NCBI GenBank assembly: GCA_024743115.1
Contig: JANSXC010000014.1
Span: 120,813-184,812, forward strand
Reading direction: 5' to 3'
Length of the DNA stretch: 64,000 bases
Origin: a bacterium
GTDB taxonomy: Bacteria > Planctomycetota > UBA1135 > UBA2386
Shown: in pieces, positions 44,857-57,157 of the stretch
Numbering within the stretch: position 1 is the stretch's first letter
How the letters are laid out: each line of letters starts with the position of its first letter
Notes under the pieces: generated by a model
The model's database searches: none
Seen by the model: only the letters and a program-made list of their open reading frames with translations
Told to the model about the DNA's origin: nothing
Program-made: the position numbers and the translations under genes

Positions 44857-45999
44857 ATGACTCGCATCCTGTGCGCGCTTGCCCTCGTCGGGTTCGGCTG
44901 CCTGCTGGCATCGGCTCCGGCGCAGACGTTCCTCGTCGACCCGCACGGGCGGCCGGGTTCGCACTTCACGACGATCGTGGATGCCGTGGCGGCGGTGCCG
45001 GACGGGGCCACGCTGCGCGTGGTTGGCGGCAGGTACCAGCCGTTCGTGATCGACGGCAAGGGAATCACGATTCTCGGCACCGGTGCCGTGGTCGGAGTCG
45101 GCCCGCCCGTCGGCGGAGTCGTGATCCGCAACCTGTCGGCATCCCAGCGCGTCGTACTCGTCGGCCTCGAACTCAGCGGCTCGGGGGGCGGCATCCTCTG
45201 GGCGCACGACTGTGCTGGATCGGTGACGTTCGACGGCCTGCGCGTCAATCCCTATCCCACCGCTGCGGTCGTGCTCATCGAGCGTTGCGATCAGGTCCTG
45301 TTGCGCGACGTGCGACCCACGTCGCTCGTGCCGGTTGGTGCGGCCCTGCGTGATTCCGGCGCCGCGCTCGAACGTTGCGAGTTCGCCGGTCAGTCCGGCT
45401 ATCAGGGTGGGCCGGTGACCTACTACAGCTCGCCGGGGCTGGTCGTGCAGCGCGGCCTGACGCGCCTGAGCGACTGCGAGGTCGGTGGTGGTATCGGAAC
45501 GCCCGCGCTCGGTGGACCACAACCGGCGATCCAGGCCACGGCGGCGCGCATCGAACTGCGTGGGCCGGGTCGGCTCGGCGCGCTCGGAGTGCCGATCATC
45601 GCCGGCACGGCCCAGGTCGACCGCGACCCGGCGTTCGCGTTCGTCGGCGCGCCGGTCGGACCTGGGGTCCAGTTGACGCGCAGGACGATGACGACGGTTC
45701 TCGGCGACTCAGCCAGTCCGGGGCAGTCGTTGTCGGCGGCCGTCACGGGGCTCGCCGTGCCGACGGTCCTGGTGGTCGGGCTGCCGGGGCCGCCGGTCGC
45801 GGTGGCCGGGCTGGTCGGGGAGCTCTGGGTGGATCCCGCGGTGCACGTCTTCGCCGCGTTCGGGCAGCCGCCGCTGGCTGGCAGCGTTGCGGTGCCGGCG
45901 GGTCCGGGGTTCCTGGGCCTGCAACTCGCATGGCAGGCCGTGGCGTTCGTCGGCCAGACGGCCGAGGTCTCCAATCCTTGCTGGGTGACGGTCCGCTGA
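44857..45999 (+). CDS. Secreted protein with right-handed beta-helix and shared C-terminal domain
   Basis: The 380-residue protein has a signal peptide (MTRILCALALVGFGCLLASAPAQ). Residues about 24-250 look like a parallel beta-helix (FTTIVDAVAAVPDGATLRVVGGRY, GITILGTGAVVGVG, VLVGLELSGSGGGILWAHDC), as in pectate-lyase-like surface proteins, without a visible active site. From about 265 the C-terminus (LTRRTMTTVLGDSASPGQ ... GFLGLQLAWQAVAF) resembles the end domains of the proteins at 12455 and 35208. A TAGGAT box (44842-44847) ends nine bases before the ATG, which suggests a leaderless transcript. Confidence 0.75.
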   Translation: MTRILCALALVGFGCLLASAPAQTFLVDPHGRPGSHFTTIVDAVAAVPDGATLRVVGGRYQPFVIDGKGITILGTGAVVGVGPPVGGVVIRNLSASQRVVLVGLELSGSGGGILWAHDCAGSVTFDGLRVNPYPTAAVVLIERCDQVLLRDVRPTSLVPVGAALRDSGAALERCEFAGQSGYQGGPVTYYSSPGLVVQRGLTRLSDCEVGGGIGTPALGGPQPAIQATAARIELRGPGRLGALGVPIIAGTAQVDRDPAFAFVGAPVGPGVQLTRRTMTTVLGDSASPGQSLSAAVTGLAVPTVLVVGLPGPPVAVAGLVGELWVDPAVHVFAAFGQPPLAGSVAVPAGPGFLGLQLAWQAVAFVGQTAEVSNPCWVTVR

Positions 46000-46020
46000 G
46001 TAGCGGGCCGAGGTGATTTT

Positions 46021-46043
46021 CGGGGCCAAAACGTAACGCCCCG
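46021..46043 (+). terminator. GC-rich hairpin after the beta-helix gene
   Basis: CGGGGC (46021-46026) and GCCCCG (46038-46043) pair around an 11-nt A-rich loop, 21 bases past the stop at 45999. There is no T-tract. Confidence 0.3.
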
Positions 46044-46115
46044 CGGCCCCTGGGCACGGTAGGGTGGCGCCGCGTGGCGTGGGCACCCCATGGCGTTGGG
46101 GCGTCAAGAAACTGT

Positions 46116-46144
46116 TTGGGGTTTGTTCGGGTGCCTGTTAGGAT
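46116..46144 (+). promoter_or_regulatory. Promoter of recA with overlapping palindrome
   Basis: TTGGGG (46116-46121) and TAGGAT (46139-46144) are separated by 17 bases. The palindrome AAACTGTTT (46109-46117) overlaps the -35 box and could be a damage-response operator, though it matches neither the E. coli nor the Bacillus LexA box exactly. Confidence 0.4.
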
Positions 46145-46215
46145 GCCCGCAATCACACGACGAACCATCGATCGGGCCGGCGAGCCGGCCCTCTACCGCC
46201 CTGGGAGGGGCTCAG

Positions 46216-47343
<1,128 letters not shown>

Positions 47344-47581
47344 GCTGATTCGCACGCGGATGCCCGAGCGGGATGCTGCCCGGGGCAGGCTCCGCGCCGG
47401 TAGCGGTCTCGAGACCGCGGAATCGGATGCCCCGGTTTTGCCGCAGGTTTCGAGGGCGGGGGGTTCGAGGAATGGGGGCCGGGCCACCGGGCCTTCGTTC
47501 GCGCCCTTTCCCGCAGCGGCGGGGCTCGCTACAACTCTTCGCCCGCTATTCCGGCCACCCTCCCGTCCGGCAGAACAACCC

Positions 47582-50293
<2,712 letters not shown>

Positions 50294-50482
50294 TCCCGGG
50301 CAATCCGCTGGGACGATCACCCTCGGCGATGATCCGAATCGGTGATCTGGACCATGGGGCACGGGCTCTCGGCCGAGAGGTCATGGGCTCAGGGCGGGCT
50401 CGTCTCCGGAAGCTGCGTTCGGTCGGGCGATTACGGGCGTTGTTCGGCGTCCCCGCCGCCGTGGACAAACCCGGGTCTCACG

Positions 50483-50510
50483 TTGACTTCGCGGGAACGC
50501 AAAGTATCGT
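50483..50510 (+). promoter_or_regulatory. Promoter of the rpmF-plsX-fab cluster
   Basis: TTGACT (50483-50488, five of six consensus bases) and TATCGT (50505-50510) are separated by 16 bases, 69 bases before rpmF. It is the best -35 box seen in the window. Confidence 0.6.
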
Positions 50511-50579
50511 CCTCGCCCAACATTTCCGGGGGACCCGCGCGCAATCCGGCGACTCGGGCCCGCAGACCGGCACCCACCC

Positions 50580-50762
50580 ATGGCAGTACCCAAGCGAAAG
50601 ATCAGCCGCGCGCACCGTGGTAACCGGCGATCGCATCTCAGCCTGCAGCGGACGCAGCTCGTGCGCTGCACCAATTGCGGCGCGATGATTCGTCCGCACA
50701 CGATCTGCAAGGCCTGTGGCCACTACCGCGGGCGTCAGATCCTGCGGGCCGCGAACGACTGA
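50580..50762 (+). CDS. rpmF: 50S ribosomal protein L32
   Basis: Sixty residues, MAVPKRKISRAHRGNRRSH ..., with two Cys pairs (CTNCG and CKACG) forming the zinc ribbon found in L32. Length and basic composition are normal. It heads the fatty-acid cluster, an arrangement that is widespread in bacteria and links ribosome and membrane synthesis. Confidence 0.97.
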   Translation: MAVPKRKISRAHRGNRRSHLSLQRTQLVRCTNCGAMIRPHTICKACGHYRGRQILRAAND

Positions 50763-50904
50763 CGTTCGGCGCCGGGAGGGGTGTCGCGCAGCTTTCACGC
50801 TGCGTTTCGTCGGGCGAGCAGCGCACGGATCGTGGTGATCCGGGTTGCGGGCTCGTCACGTTCACCTCAGGCGTTGAGTCCCACGAGGAAGCAGGAGTCT
50901 GCAC

Positions 50905-51924
50905 GTGACCAAGGTTGTGCTCGATGGAATGGGCGGCGATCACGCTCCGGACGCCGCCGTCGCCGGTGTGGCGATGGCGATCGATCGAGGGTTCGTCGCG
51001 GCGTCCGAACTTGCGTTGACCGGTCCCGAGGCGCAGCTCCGCGAAGCGTTGGCGGCGCAGAATCTGCCCGTCCACGAGATTGAGGTCCACGACGCGCCCG
51101 ACGTCCTGACGTGTGACGACTCGCCGATGGACGCGCTGAAGAAGAAGCCGCGCAACAGCATCGCGGTTGGGGTCGGCCTCGTGAAGGCTGGCCATGGCGG
51201 TGCGTTCATCAGCGCGGGCTCGACGGGCACCGTCGTCGGCGCCGCAACGCTCGGCCTGAAGAAGCTCAAGGGCATCCGCCGGCCGGCGATCGCGGCGATC
51301 ATCCACGGCGACAAGAACCCGTTCCTCGTGTTGGACGTCGGTGCGAGCACGCAGCCCAAGGCCACTGACCTGGCGCAGTACGCGCTGATGGGGGCGGCCT
51401 ACTACGCGGGCACGCTCGAGGTCGCCGATCCGCGCGTCGGCATCCTCAACATCGGCAGCGAGGAGGCCAAGGGCAACCCGCTCGTTCGCGATGCGCGCGC
51501 GCTGATCAAGGAACTGCCCGTGCAGTTCCACGGCAACGTGGAGGGGGTCGAGATCTTCTCGGGCGAGTGCCACGTGATCGTCACCGACGGTTTCACGGGC
51601 AACGTCCTGCTCAAGTCGAGCGAGGGCGCGGCGGAGTACCTGCTGCGGCACGTCAAGGGCGCGATGGCCAAGGCCGGCGTCGACCCGGCGATGATGCAGA
51701 CGGTGTTCGCCGACGTCATGCCCAAGGTCGACTTTTCCGAGTACGGCGGTGCGTTGCTGCTCGGGGTCGAGGGCATCGTGACGATCTGCCACGGGCGCTC
51801 GCAGGCGCCGGCGTTCGCCAACGCGATCCGGTTCGCGAAGCGGGCGCTCGAGAGCAACGTCAATCAGCACATCGTGCAGGCGGCCGGGCAGGCGACGCTG
51901 CCCGCCGCGGACACCAACGGGTGA
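50905..51924 (+). CDS. plsX: Phosphate acyltransferase PlsX
   Basis: The 339-residue enzyme converts acyl-ACP and phosphate into acyl-phosphate for phospholipid synthesis. It opens with TKVVLDGMGGDHAPDAAVAG and carries GHGGAFISAGSTGTVVGAATL, DVGASTQPKATDLAQYALMG, VGILNIGSEEAKGN and VTDGFTGNVLLKSSEGAAEY, all typical PlsX blocks. It starts with GTG, preceded by AGGAG about ten bases away. The rpmF-plsX-fabH order supports the call. Confidence 0.97.
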   Translation: MTKVVLDGMGGDHAPDAAVAGVAMAIDRGFVAASELALTGPEAQLREALAAQNLPVHEIEVHDAPDVLTCDDSPMDALKKKPRNSIAVGVGLVKAGHGGAFISAGSTGTVVGAATLGLKKLKGIRRPAIAAIIHGDKNPFLVLDVGASTQPKATDLAQYALMGAAYYAGTLEVADPRVGILNIGSEEAKGNPLVRDARALIKELPVQFHGNVEGVEIFSGECHVIVTDGFTGNVLLKSSEGAAEYLLRHVKGAMAKAGVDPAMMQTVFADVMPKVDFSEYGGALLLGVEGIVTICHGRSQAPAFANAIRFAKRALESNVNQHIVQAAGQATLPAADTNG

Positions 51925-52001
51925 GTCGACGTGGTCGACCCTCGTCGCACCTTCCTGCATAGCGGCACCATGAGAGCATCGAACTCGAGCGAGGCACTGG
52001 C

Positions 52002-52991
52002 ATGGCAGAGATGATCCCGGTCGGCATCGCGGGCATGGGCAAGTACGTGCCCGCGAAGGCGCTCACCAACCTCGATCTCGAGAAGATCGTGGACACCTCG
52101 GACGAGTGGATCGTGCAGCGCACGGGTATCTCGGAGCGTCGCATTGCGGCCGACGACGAGGTCACGAGCACGATCTCGGTCAAGGCGGCACAGCAGGCGC
52201 TCGAGGACGCCAACATGTCGCCCGAAGAACTCGACCTGATCTTCTGCGCGACGGTGACGCCCGATCAGCTGTTCCCGGCGACGGCGTGCCGTATCGGCTA
52301 CGACCTCGGCGCGAAGAACGCGGGCGGGTTCGATCTCGGTGCTGCATGTAGCGGCTTCGTGCTGGCGGCGCAGAACGCAGCGAGCCTGATCGCGACGGGC
52401 CAGGCCAAGAACGTGCTGGTCGTGGGGGCTGAGGTGCTGAGCCGGATCCTCGACTACAAGGATCGCAACACCTGTGTCCTGTTCGGTGACGGCGCGGGGG
52501 CGGCGGTGTTCACCTCGCTCGATCGGGCCGGCCAGGGCGAGTACCTCGGCGGTTCGATGGGTATGGAGGGCAACGCCGAGGACGTGCTCGCGCAGCCTGC
52601 CGGTGGCAGCCGGATCCCGGCGACCATCGAGAGTGTCCAGGCCGGGCAGCACTTCATGAAGATGGGCGGGACGAAGGTCTACAAGTTCGCCGTGCGCATC
52701 TTTGCGAAGCTCGTGCAGCAGGTGATCGACGAGTACGGGCGCGACGAGATCGGGGTGATCATCCCGCACCAGGTCAACCAGCGAATCATCGAGAACGCGA
52801 TGGCGAACATCGACGTGCCGATGGACATGCTCTACTGCAACATCGATCGCTACGGCAACACGTCCGCGGCGTCGGTGCCGATGGCGCTGCGCGAAGCGCA
52901 CGAGGCCGGGCGGCTGCAGAAGGGCAAGCTCGTCGTGATGCCGGCCTTCGGCGCCGGCATGACGTGGGGCCACATCGTCGTTCGATGGTAG
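52002..52991 (+). CDS. fabH: 3-oxoacyl-ACP synthase III
   Basis: The 329-residue condensing enzyme starts fatty acid chains by joining an acyl-CoA with malonyl-ACP. The catalytic triad is visible: Cys116 in DLGAACSGFV, His256 in IPHQVNQRI and Asn286 in YGNTSAASVP. DTSDEWIVQRTGISERR near the N-terminus is the family block. Lengths between genes in this cluster are 65-130 bases, so they are probably one transcript. Confidence 0.97.
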   Translation: MAEMIPVGIAGMGKYVPAKALTNLDLEKIVDTSDEWIVQRTGISERRIAADDEVTSTISVKAAQQALEDANMSPEELDLIFCATVTPDQLFPATACRIGYDLGAKNAGGFDLGAACSGFVLAAQNAASLIATGQAKNVLVVGAEVLSRILDYKDRNTCVLFGDGAGAAVFTSLDRAGQGEYLGGSMGMEGNAEDVLAQPAGGSRIPATIESVQAGQHFMKMGGTKVYKFAVRIFAKLVQQVIDEYGRDEIGVIIPHQVNQRIIENAMANIDVPMDMLYCNIDRYGNTSAASVPMALREAHEAGRLQKGKLVVMPAFGAGMTWGHIVVRW

Positions 52992-53056
52992 GCGCGGGGC
53001 GCTGGTAGGACGGCAACGAGCAGCTTCCAGGGACGGCACGAGAGCAGGGCGACGAC

Positions 53057-53806
53057 ATGCAATTCGCGAACAAGGTGGCGGTGGTCACGGGCGCATCGCG
53101 CGGCATCGGCCGGGCGATCGCGGTGGGGTTGGCGCGACAGGGCGCCACGGTCTACTGCACGTCGACGCGTGAAGGCGGCTGCGACGGCACGCTTGCGGCG
53201 ATCGCCGACCTCGGGGACGGGGCTGGCAAGGCGCACGCAATCGCGTGCGACGTCACCGACCAAGACAGCGTCGAGGCGCTGCAGAAGGCGGTGTTGGCCG
53301 ACCACAAATCCGTCGACTTCCTGATCAACAACGCCGGCATCACGCGGGACGGGTTGTTCCTGCGCATGGGGCCCGACGACTTCGACGCCGTGCTGCACAC
53401 CAACCTGCGCGGCGCGTTCCTGGTGTGCAAGGCGTTCGCACGCCCGATGGCGAAGGCACGCGGCGCGCGCATCGTCAACATCGGTTCGGTCGTCGGGATC
53501 ACCGGCAATGCCGGGCAGGCGAACTACGCCGCGAGCAAGGCGGGGCTGCTGGGGCTGACGAAGTCGCTGGCGCAGGAGTTCGCCGGCCGCGGGGTCACGG
53601 CGAACCTGGTGGCGCCTGGCTTCATCCAGACCGACATGACCGCGGACCTGTCTGCCGAAGTGCAGCAGGCGATGCAACAACGAATCCCGCTGGAGCGCCC
53701 CGGGACCCCCGAGGACGTCGCCGGCGTCGTGACCTTTCTTTGTAGTGACGCCGCGTCCTACATCACCGGGCAAACGCTCGTGGTGGACGGCGGCATGACC
53801 ATGTAG
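53057..53806 (+). CDS. fabG: 3-oxoacyl-ACP reductase
   Basis: The 249-residue short-chain dehydrogenase reduces 3-oxoacyl-ACP with [13 protein letters not shown] (11-18) binds the cofactor, [14 protein letters not shown] is the FabG-specific continuation, and the catalytic residues are Asn116, Ser144, Tyr157 and Lys161 (NYAASKAG). The end, [25 protein letters not shown], is typical. No fabD lies between fabH and fabG. Confidence 0.97.
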   Translation: MQFANKVAVVTGASRGIGRAIAVGLARQGATVYCTSTREGGCDGTLAAIADLGDGAGKAHAIACDVTDQDSVEALQKAVLADHKSVDFLINNAGITRDGLFLRMGPDDFDAVLHTNLRGAFLVCKAFARPMAKARGARIVNIGSVVGITGNAGQANYAASKAGLLGLTKSLAQEFAGRGVTANLVAPGFIQTDMTADLSAEVQQAMQQRIPLERPGTPEDVAGVVTFLCSDAASYITGQTLVVDGGMTM

Positions 53807-53936
53807 ATTTCGCGCGCCCGCGGGACCCTCTGTTCTCGCCTCGTCGTTTGGTGGCCGACTTTCCGGTCGGTGCTGGACATTCGGGTCGAATCAGGGAACC
53901 GTGGCGCACTACCGCGTAAGCAAACGAGGAATGACA

Positions 53937-54182
53937 GTGTCGAAGACAGAGAACATCGAAGAACGCGTCCACAACATCGTCTGCGAGCAGCTCGGGACGA
54001 CCCGCGACAAGATCGCGCCCGAAACTTCGTTCATCAACGATCTGGGCGCCGACTCGCTGGATACGGTCGAGCTCGTCATGGAGTTCGAGGACGAGTTCGA
54101 GATCAACATCCCGGACGAAGACGCCGAGAAGATCCAGACGGTCGGCGACGCCGTGAAGTACATCTCGGGCAAGCTGGCCTGA
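53937..54182 (+). CDS. acpP: Acyl carrier protein
   Basis: The 81-residue acidic protein carries acyl chains on a phosphopantetheine arm attached to Ser40 in [18 protein letters not shown]. The GTG at 53937 is chosen because GAGGA lies six bases upstream; an ATG at 53931 would sit almost on top of that site. The length fits the family. It lies between fabG and fabF as usual. The stop codon is part of a 14-base tandem repeat. Confidence 0.95.
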   Translation: MSKTENIEERVHNIVCEQLGTTRDKIAPETSFINDLGADSLDTVELVMEFEDEFEINIPDEDAEKIQTVGDAVKYISGKLA

Positions 54183-54206
54183 GCCGGCAGGCCTGAGCCG
54201 GCAGGC
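54179..54206 (+). repeat. Perfect tandem 14-base repeat at the acpP stop
   Basis: CTGAGCCGGCAGGC occurs twice in a row (54179-54192 and 54193-54206). The first copy contains the acpP stop codon. Each copy has the palindrome GCCGGC, and a third GCCGGC follows at about 54215, so a hairpin between acpP and fabF is possible. Confidence 0.8.
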
Positions 54207-54321
54207 CCGAGCTTGGCCGGCCTGAACTCGACGTTCCCCCGTGGGGGTGTCCATCGTTCGGGTCTCCTTCGCTCGAGGACTCCGTCGGCGCGGGTCGCCT
54301 GATCCAATAGCGAGAACCCGG

Positions 54322-55575
54322 ATGGCAAGACGGCGTGTCGTGATTACGGGGTTAGGGGCGGTTTCGTCCCTGGGCCTCGATCTGGCTTCGACGTGGGACA
54401 GTCTGCTCGCAGGCAAGTCCGGCGCCGGGCTCATCGATCGGTTCGATACCAGCAAGCACACGACCAAGTTCGCGTGCGATGTCTGGGACTGGGAGGCGGA
54501 GAAGTACTTCCCGCGGTCCGAGGCGAAGCGGCTCGAGAAGTTCACGATGTACTACCTCGTCGCGGCCGACGAGGCGATGAAGGCTGCGGGACTCGAACTC
54601 GAGTCCGCCGCGCGGGCCAGCATCGATCCTGAACAGGCCGGCTGCATCCTCGGCACGGGGATCGGCGGCATCTGGGAGATCGAGGCGTCGCGCAAGCTGC
54701 AGCTCGAGCGCGGAGCAAATCGCGTGAGCCCGTTCTTCATCCCGAAGATCATGGCCAACGCGATGGCCGGTCAGGCGGCGATCCGCTTCGGCCTCAAGGG
54801 CACGTGTTACGTCACGTCCTCGGCCTGTGCGAGTGCGAGCCACGCGATCGGTCTCGCGCTGCGGACGATCCAGTGGGGTGAGGCGGACGTGGTGCTGACC
54901 GGCGGCTCCGAAGGTGCCACGACCGAACTCGGACTGGCGGGCTTCTGTTCGCTGAAAGCGCTCTCGACGCGCAACGACGATCCACAGCGGGCGTCGCGAC
55001 CGTTCGATCGTGATCGCGACGGTTTCGTAATGGGCGAGGGGGCCGCAGCGCTCGTGCTCGAGGAATACGAACACGCGAAGAAGCGTGGGGCCCCGATCCT
55101 TTGCGAGGTGCTCGGCTACGGCTCGACCGACGACGCGCATCACATCACGGCGCCCAAGGAGGACGCGGACGGTCCGAGCCGCGCGATCAGGCAGGCTTTG
55201 AAGGACGGCGGCGTCAATCCCGACCAGATCGATTACGTCAACGCGCACGGCACCAGCACGGCGCTCAACGACAAGATCGAGACGTTCGCGCTCAAGACCG
55301 TCTTCGGCGATCACGCCAAGAAGCTCGCGGTGTCTTCGACCAAGTCGATGGTCGGACACCTGCTCGGGGCCTCGGGTGCGGTGGAGCTCGCGGCAACCAC
55401 GATGTCGATCCAGCAGGGCAAGGTGCACCCGACAATCAACCAAGAGACGCCGGACCCCGAGCTCGATCTCGACTACGTGCCGAACGAGGCCCGGGACCAG
55501 CAGGTGCGCTACGCGATCAGCAACTCGCTGGGGTTCGGCGGGCACAACACCTGCCTGTTGGTTGGCGCTGTCTGA
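54322..55575 (+). CDS. fabF: 3-oxoacyl-ACP synthase II
   Basis: The 417-residue elongating condensing enzyme has the Cys-His-His triad: Cys169 in TSSACASASHAIG, His309 in VNAHGTSTALND, and Lys341/His346 in STKSMVGHLLGASGAVE. It begins RRVVITGLGAVSSLG and ends YAISNSLGFGGHNTCLLV. The ATG at 54322 matches the usual N-terminus; the frame is open 27 codons further but without family sequence. It closes the fatty-acid cluster. Confidence 0.97.
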   Translation: MARRRVVITGLGAVSSLGLDLASTWDSLLAGKSGAGLIDRFDTSKHTTKFACDVWDWEAEKYFPRSEAKRLEKFTMYYLVAADEAMKAAGLELESAARASIDPEQAGCILGTGIGGIWEIEASRKLQLERGANRVSPFFIPKIMANAMAGQAAIRFGLKGTCYVTSSACASASHAIGLALRTIQWGEADVVLTGGSEGATTELGLAGFCSLKALSTRNDDPQRASRPFDRDRDGFVMGEGAAALVLEEYEHAKKRGAPILCEVLGYGSTDDAHHITAPKEDADGPSRAIRQALKDGGVNPDQIDYVNAHGTSTALNDKIETFALKTVFGDHAKKLAVSSTKSMVGHLLGASGAVELAATTMSIQQGKVHPTINQETPDPELDLDYVPNEARDQQVRYAISNSLGFGGHNTCLLVGAV

Positions 55576-55851
55576 GCGAACGGGCGCTGCGAGAACGCTG
55601 GTGGATCGCGCCCTTTCGATCGGGCGCGGCCGGACCGAAGGGCGTTCCGATGTGGCCTCGCCGGGCCCCGGCTCAGCCCGGCAGGCCGCAGCGGGTCGAG
55701 AATCCGGAACCCGGGCTCGGGACTCGCGGAAAGGCCCATTGCGAGCGTCGCCAGCCGACGCTAGCTATGGGGTAGCCGATTCGCCTCTCGAATCGCCGAT
55801 ACCGACTGACCGAGACTGCGGCCGACCGTGGCCGATCGAACGAGGATCCCC

Positions 55852-56184
55852 GTGAAGAAGAAGCTCAAGGACGCGCTCCACCGCTACAAGGTCGAGGCCT
55901 TCAAGATGACGCACCACACGACCGACGAGCAGGATGCGGACGTGGCGCGTGAGATCCTCGATCACACCGGCGAAGCGCTGCAAAACGCCTACCACTTCCA
56001 CTTCGATGAGAAGACCAGCCCGCACCGCGTCGAGACCTTCCAGATGATCAAGTCGGTGATGCTGGAGACGATCCTGCCGCCGGTGCTGGAGAAGGTCATG
56101 CTGCGCGTCACCGTGCTCGAGCACCAGAACCAGGAGCTCGTCAAGCTGCTCGACGAGCTTATGGAGATCCTCTCGGAGGACTGA
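55852..56184 (+). CDS. Small helical protein of unknown function
   Basis: A 110-residue, almost wholly helical protein (KKKLKDALHRYKVEAFKMTHHTTDEQDADVAREIL ... EHQNQELVKLLDELMEILSED), charged and with coiled-coil character at the C-terminus. I recognise no family. The GTG at 55852 has GAGG at a suitable distance; a GTG at 55828 is possible. Its stop overlaps the ATG of the ROK kinase (TGATG), so translation of the two is probably coupled. The 276 bases upstream, after fabF, hold no gene I can support. Confidence 0.65.
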   Translation: MKKKLKDALHRYKVEAFKMTHHTTDEQDADVAREILDHTGEALQNAYHFHFDEKTSPHRVETFQMIKSVMLETILPPVLEKVMLRVTVLEHQNQELVKLLDELMEILSED

Positions 56185-57113
56185 TGCGGACCGTCCTGGC
56201 CGGCGACCTCGGCGGCACCAAGTGCCGCTTTGCGCTGGTCGACGCCGAACTCTCGGTGCACGCGGTGATCCAGATCCCGACCGTGCGCGAGCAGGCGACC
56301 TTTCTCACCGAGTTCGACGCGGCACTCGACCGGGTGCTGGCTGAACGGCCGTCGCATCTCGAGCCCCCGACGGCAGCGGGCTTTGGTGTCGCCGGGGTGA
56401 TCCCGCCCGACGGCAGCCGGGTTCGCGATGCGACCAATCTACCGTTCGACGACTTCCCGCTCGCGGCACACGTCGAGCAGCGGCTCGGACTCCCGACGAC
56501 GCTCATCAACGACGGCCGCGCCAGCGCCTGGGGTGAATACCTCCGGGGCCATGCGCGTGGCAAGGATCCGTTGCTCTGCCTGTTCTTCGGGACAGGCATT
56601 GGCATCGGCGTGATCGTCGACGGCGTGCCCTACCGTGGCGGCAGCAATGCCGCGGGCGAGATCGGCCACACGACCTACATTCCGGGCGGGCGCCGGTGTC
56701 CTTGTGGGCGCCGCGGCCACTTCGAGGCCTACTGTGGCGGCCGGGCGATCACGGAATGGGCGGCGGAAGTGCTTGGCCGCGCACCCGGCACGGCCGATGG
56801 CCGGTGGACCGTCGGCGCGCTGGTCGCGGCTGCCGAGCACGAGGACGGGGCGCAGCAGATTCTCGAAGAAGCCGCGACCGCCGCGTGTGTGCTCGTCGAG
56901 AACCTCTGCACCGCGCTCGATCCCAACGCAATCGTACTCGGCGGCGGCGTGCTGGCCGGTTGGCCCGCGTTGCACGGTCGCATCGAATCGTACGTCCGCG
57001 AAGCGACTCGGGCGGTGATCCATGAAGATCTGACCTTCGTGCCGAGCCTGGGCGGATCGGATGCGATCCTGCAGGGTGCGGCGTGGGCGACGGGTTGTCT
57101 GTCGCGGAGCTGA
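56184..57113 (+). CDS. ROK-family sugar kinase (glucokinase-like)
   Basis: The 309-residue kinase has the phosphate-binding AGDLGGTKCRFALVD, the catalytic block LINDGRASAWGEY, LFFGTGIGIGVIVDG, and the zinc region GHTTYIPGGRRCPCGRRGHFEAYCGG with GH and C-x-C-G. In most ROK proteins the motif reads C-x-C-G-x-x-G-C-x-E; here His replaces the third Cys, with another Cys four residues later. It probably phosphorylates glucose or a related hexose with ATP. It is coupled to the small helical protein upstream. Confidence 0.88.
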   Translation: MRTVLAGDLGGTKCRFALVDAELSVHAVIQIPTVREQATFLTEFDAALDRVLAERPSHLEPPTAAGFGVAGVIPPDGSRVRDATNLPFDDFPLAAHVEQRLGLPTTLINDGRASAWGEYLRGHARGKDPLLCLFFGTGIGIGVIVDGVPYRGGSNAAGEIGHTTYIPGGRRCPCGRRGHFEAYCGGRAITEWAAEVLGRAPGTADGRWTVGALVAAAEHEDGAQQILEEAATAACVLVENLCTALDPNAIVLGGGVLAGWPALHGRIESYVREATRAVIHEDLTFVPSLGGSDAILQGAAWATGCLSRS

Positions 57114-57157
57114 AGGCCATCGCGTAGACTGCGGCCGCTCACCTGGGAGGGTGATTC

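Noticed and set aside
47344..47581. recX or a small gene between recA and alaS
   Set aside because: Open frames here are Arg/Pro-rich without a start signal or any family pattern.
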